Of a stretch of 6,192 nucleotides of DNA, positions 4,298 through 6,192 are shown one piece after another. Each line of letters begins with the position of its first letter. Positions within the stretch are counted from its first letter, which is position 1. Below the pieces are notes generated by a model. That model searched no databases. It was not told where the DNA came from and saw only the letters and a list, made by a program, of their open reading frames with translations. The stretch covers positions 1 to 6,192 of the forward strand of contig JAEZIZ010000123.1 of the NCBI GenBank assembly GCA_023415915.1, given 5' to 3'. The stretch comes from Bacillota bacterium. GTDB taxonomy: Bacteria; Bacillota; Clostridia; Christensenellales; SZUA-584. Position numbers and translations under genes: made by a program.

Positions 4298-4576
4298 TTT
4301 ACTTGCTTCTTTCTGTCAATAAATCTTAATACGCTCGCTGTAGTTCGTTAGCGCCAGTTTATGTTTATCTGCTTTTTGGCAGCGCCGCCAAAGCATAAGC
4401 GCCTTTGGTGTTGCTATGCTTTATTATACGCCTGGTGCAGTTAATATTTTATACCCCGCTTCTGTTATCTGCAATAACATTATGCATATTTAGCCTTAAT
4501 ATTATCTTCATTACAGCTTGTTTGCTTTGACTAACAATAAAAACTTCTTGCCAAAAGCACAAATAAATATAAAATG
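4298..4576. other. Gene-free stretch with alternative hairpins
   Basis: No convincing gene is seen on either strand. Three stems share the same bases: TTTGGC (4375-4380) with GCCAAA (4387-4392); CGCCAAAG (4386-4393) with CTTTGGTG (4403-4410, one G-U); and AAAGCATA (4390-4397) with TATGCTTT (4415-4422). An outer pairing GCGCCAG (4351-4357) with CTGGTGC (4432-4438) encloses them. A minus-strand TATAAT lies at 4428-4423 without a good -35 and could start the minus-strand gene's leader. The right half is A+T rich up to the rsgA promoter. Confidence 0.45.
4548..4575 (+). promoter_or_regulatory. Promoter of the rsgA transcript
   Basis: TTGCCA (4548-4553, five of six), a 16-base spacer and TAAAAT (4570-4575, five of six). 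The transcript would start near 4582, within or beside the palindrome TATACGTATA (4577-4586), and would carry the leader ORF and hairpin before rsgA. Confidence 0.5.
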
Positions 4577-4615
4577 TATACGTATATTGCTGTCACATGA
4601 AAGGAGATGTTCTTT

Positions 4616-4660
4616 ATGAATATGGAGATTGCAGACGCCGGGGAGGCGCAGGAAGACTAG
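4616..4660 (+). CDS. Possible leader peptide, 14 codons (MNMEIADAGEAQED)
   Basis: AAGGAG (4601-4606) lies 9 bases before an ATG at 4616. The frame is open for 14 codons and ends at TAG (4658-4660), 46 bases before the rsgA start and in a different frame. The last codons run into the 5' arm of a strong hairpin (4641-4675), so ribosome movement through the ORF could open or form that structure. The peptide is acidic and has no run of one amino acid that would suggest a classical amino-acid attenuator. It may also be a chance ORF or a remnant. Confidence 0.4.
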   Translation: MNMEIADAGEAQED

Positions 4661-4675
4661 AGTCGTACGCCTCCC
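4641..4675 (+). promoter_or_regulatory. GC-rich hairpin in the rsgA leader
   Basis: A perfect 8-bp stem, GGGAGGCG (4641-4648) and CGCCTCCC (4668-4675), encloses a 19-base loop that holds a smaller stem, GACT/AGTC (4655-4664). It overlaps the end of the possible leader ORF. No T-run follows directly; the stretch ACTTTTGG at 4688-4695 is too far and short for a clear terminator. Confidence 0.5.
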
Positions 4676-4706
4676 AAAGCAACGAATACTTTTGGAGGTT
4701 ATAAAA

Positions 4707-5771
4707 TTGAACAGCGACATGAAATTATTGGGCTTTGACGAACGCGCCGCCGTCGAAGCCAGACTTTACCCCGGCACGTATCCGGGCCGGGTGGCATCGC
4801 AGTCAAAGACGCTTTACCGTGTTCTGACGGTAAGCGGAGAGATACTGGCTCAGGTTTCGGGCAAGCTGCGAGGCAGCGCCGTATCTCAGGCAGACTTCCC
4901 CGTCGTCGGCGACTTTGTGATGCTGGACCGTGCGGACGATACAGGCGGCAGCGCTGTAATACTTCACCTGCTGCCCAGGAAGAGCATATTCGTAAGGAAG
5001 GCCGCAGGCTCCTCCCGCGAAAACCAGGCGGTAGCAGCCAACATAGACACCGTGTTTATATGCATGGGCATGGACGGCGATTTCAACCTGCGGAGGCTGG
5101 AGCGATACCTGTCTATAGCATGGGACAGCGGCGCTTTGCCGGTTGTGGTGCTTACTAAGTCCGATTTGTGCGACGATCCCGCTAAGAAGGCTTCTCTTGC
5201 CGAGTCCGTATCGATTGGAGCGGACGTAATCGTAACAAGCGCTCCGCAGACGGGCGCCGATGCGCTAAAGCCCTATATACTCGGCAAAACCGTGGCTTTT
5301 TTGGGCTCTTCGGGCGTAGGAAAGTCTACGCTTATAAACTGTCTTAAGGGCGAAGATATGCTGCAGACGGGAGCCGTAAGCAAAAACGGGCGCGGCAGGC
5401 ACACTACCACGAGGCGCGAGCTTATACCGCTCCTGGGAGGCGCGGTTATCGACACTCCGGGCATGCGCGAACTCGGCATTGACAGCGCCGACTTTTCGCA
5501 TTCGTTCTCCGACATAGACGAGCTTGCACTGGGATGCCGTTTTCGCGACTGCACGCATACGTGCGAGCCGGGATGCGCAGTACTTTCAGCGGTCGAGGAA
5601 GGAATTCTGGAAGAAGACAGGCTTTCCAGCTACCATAAGCTTAAGAAGGAAGCGGATTACGAAGGCTTAAGCTCGAGGCAGATAGAGGCGAAAAAGGTGG
5701 AAAGCATGTTCGGCGGGTTTGCCGAAATGAAAAACGCACGCAAATATGTAAAGGAAAAGAACAACAGATGA
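4707..5771 (+). CDS. rsgA: Ribosome small-subunit-dependent GTPase RsgA, 354 aa
   Basis: RsgA (YjeQ/YloQ) is a circularly permuted GTPase that assists late assembly of the 30S subunit. After an N-terminal OB-fold comes the permuted G domain: G4 TKSD (150-153), the P-loop GSSGVGKST (200-208), GRGRHTTT (228-235) and G3 DTPGMRE (249-255). The C-terminal zinc motif has C277, C282, H284 and C290 (CRFRDCTH...GC), with an extra cysteine at 286. The length is normal for a Bacillota RsgA, and all key residues are present. I chose the TTG at 4707 because GGAGG (4694-4698) sits 8 bases before it; the first in-frame ATG (4719) is 20 bases away, and a TTG at 4629 lacks a site. A leader ORF and hairpin precede it. 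In many Bacillota rsgA lies in a cluster with prkC and rpe; here it appears to be alone. Confidence 0.96.
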   Translation: MNSDMKLLGFDERAAVEARLYPGTYPGRVASQSKTLYRVLTVSGEILAQVSGKLRGSAVSQADFPVVGDFVMLDRADDTGGSAVILHLLPRKSIFVRKAAGSSRENQAVAANIDTVFICMGMDGDFNLRRLERYLSIAWDSGALPVVVLTKSDLCDDPAKKASLAESVSIGADVIVTSAPQTGADALKPYILGKTVAFLGSSGVGKSTLINCLKGEDMLQTGAVSKNGRGRHTTTRRELIPLLGGAVIDTPGMRELGIDSADFSHSFSDIDELALGCRFRDCTHTCEPGCAVLSAVEEGILEEDRLSSYHKLKKEADYEGLSSRQIEAKKVESMFGGFAEMKNARKYVKEKNNR

Positions 5772-5801
5772 CTACGGCAACACATATACTTTTCCGTATG
5801 T

Positions 5802-5831
5802 AAAAAGCAGGCCTTTGCAGGCCTGTTTTTT
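5802..5831. terminator. Terminator between rsgA and the Met-Pro-Gly gene
   Basis: The stem CAGGCC (5808-5813) and GGCCTG (5820-5825), loop TTTGCA, is followed by six T (5826-5831). Five A residues before the stem give a T-run on the minus strand too, so it can serve both convergent genes. Confidence 0.9.
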
Positions 5832-5846
5832 ATAATGATAGGAATA

Positions 5847-6192
5847 TTATCTTTTGGGGGGTGTGCCCATATCCCTTGGAGTCTGCGTAGAACGCGGCAT
5901 CACAGGGGTGCCGGGCATGTTTTGTACATCCCTCATAGGAGGCATATTCATATTTGCATCCATGTTCGCGCCTCTCGCACCGGGCATGTTCGGATTGGCA
6001 GCGCCGGGCATCATGTTTCCCGTTCCGGAGGGCATCATAGGCCTTGCGCCGGGCATATTCGGGCCGGGCATCATGTTCGGGTTGGCAGCGCCGGGCATCA
6101 TGTTTCCCGTACCGGAAGGCATTGCGGGCCTTGCTCCTGGCATGTTCGGGCCGGGCATCATGTTCGTTCCGGAAGGCATCATAGGCCTTGCG
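5847..6192 (-). CDS. Met-Pro-Gly-rich repeat protein, 3' part only
   Basis: The frame is open from the right window edge to TAA at 5849-5847, so the start and any signal peptide lie outside the window. An ATG at 6182 is inside the repeats and need not be the start. The visible part, about 114 residues, is built of MMPG, NMPGARP and MPSGTGN motifs with a 29-residue unit, and ends in a less regular tail with NMPPMRDVQNMPGTPV and TPPKR. It has no cysteine and no aromatic residue in the visible part. It is probably extended and disordered. Related-looking Met/Pro/Gly-rich proteins occur in spore coats and on surfaces, and dense methionines can bind copper, but nothing visible decides among these. 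It is convergent with rsgA. Confidence 0.65.
   Translation of the reverse strand, partial: ARPMMPSGTNMMPGPNMPGARPAMPSGTGNMMPGAANPNMMPGPNMPGARPMMPSGTGNMMPGAANPNMPGARGANMDANMNMPPMRDVQNMPGTPVMPRSTQTPRDMGTPPKR
5997..6192. repeat. Tandem coding repeat, 87-bp period
   Basis: The segment beginning GGCAGCGCCGGGCATCATG at 5997 recurs at 6084, a period of 87 bp or 29 codons. The copies differ at several mostly third-codon positions. A third, partial copy near the right edge lacks 30 bp, which keeps the frame. The array continues beyond the window. Confidence 0.8.

Noticed and set aside
4629..4706. N-terminal extension of RsgA from TTG 4629
   Set aside because: There is no ribosome site for it, the extra 26 residues do not resemble RsgA, and the stretch contains the hairpin and leader ORF.
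4511..4720. Minus-strand frame of 69 aa over the rsgA leader
   Set aside because: It covers the plus-strand promoter, leader ORF and hairpin, and has no ribosome site or known pattern.
5265..5558. Minus-strand frames within rsgA
   Set aside because: They are antisense to the conserved P-loop, G3 and zinc motifs and have no support of their own.

Overview
The window looks like a chromosomal segment of an anaerobic Clostridia-type member of the Bacillota. The grounds are strong purine-rich Shine-Dalgarno sites, frequent ATA isoleucine codons, roughly half G+C, Rho-independent terminators, a Spo0E-like small protein, and an anaerobe's set of oxygen and redox proteins (hemerythrin, rubrerythrin, FTR-type disulfide reductase). 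The assignment to Clostridia is inference. I cannot name a genus.

Layout. Positions 1-208 are non-coding and repeat-rich: a 25-bp palindrome, a terminator, and a dispersed repeat with GTCAT/ATGAC ends. The last element runs into the 3' end of a short minus-strand gene (59 aa, Spo0E-like). That gene is divergent from an XRE-family regulator (80 aa). Three copies of the palindrome AACGG-N4-CCGTT sit in the shared control region. The regulator and a minus-strand bacteriohemerythrin converge on one bidirectional terminator. Next, on the plus strand, come a flavodoxin-fold NAD(P)H reductase, a rubrerythrin, and a three-gene cluster: a glutaredoxin-like protein, an FTR catalytic domain fused to a rubredoxin domain, and a small TM1266-like protein. 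A small minus-strand gene of an ADP-ribosylation/crystallin-J1-like family follows, then about 320 bases of non-coding DNA rich in alternative hairpins. The ribosome-assembly GTPase RsgA comes next, preceded by a possible 14-codon leader ORF and a GC-rich hairpin. The right edge holds the 3' part of a minus-strand gene for a Met-Pro-Gly repeat protein with an 87-bp period.

How the genes may work together. Hemerythrin binds O2, rubrerythrin reduces peroxide, and the NAD(P)H reductase handles quinones or similar acceptors. The glutaredoxin-like protein and the FTR-rubredoxin fusion (four bases apart, stop to start) suggest disulfide reduction powered by ferredoxin. Positions 924-3962 therefore read as an oxygen and thiol stress block, although most genes appear to have their own promoters. 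The points most worth pursuing are the three-operator divergent switch, a hairpin repeat present twice with a compensatory stem change, the glutaredoxin/FTR-rubredoxin pair with the 18-bp palindrome behind it, and the Met-Pro-Gly repeat protein.
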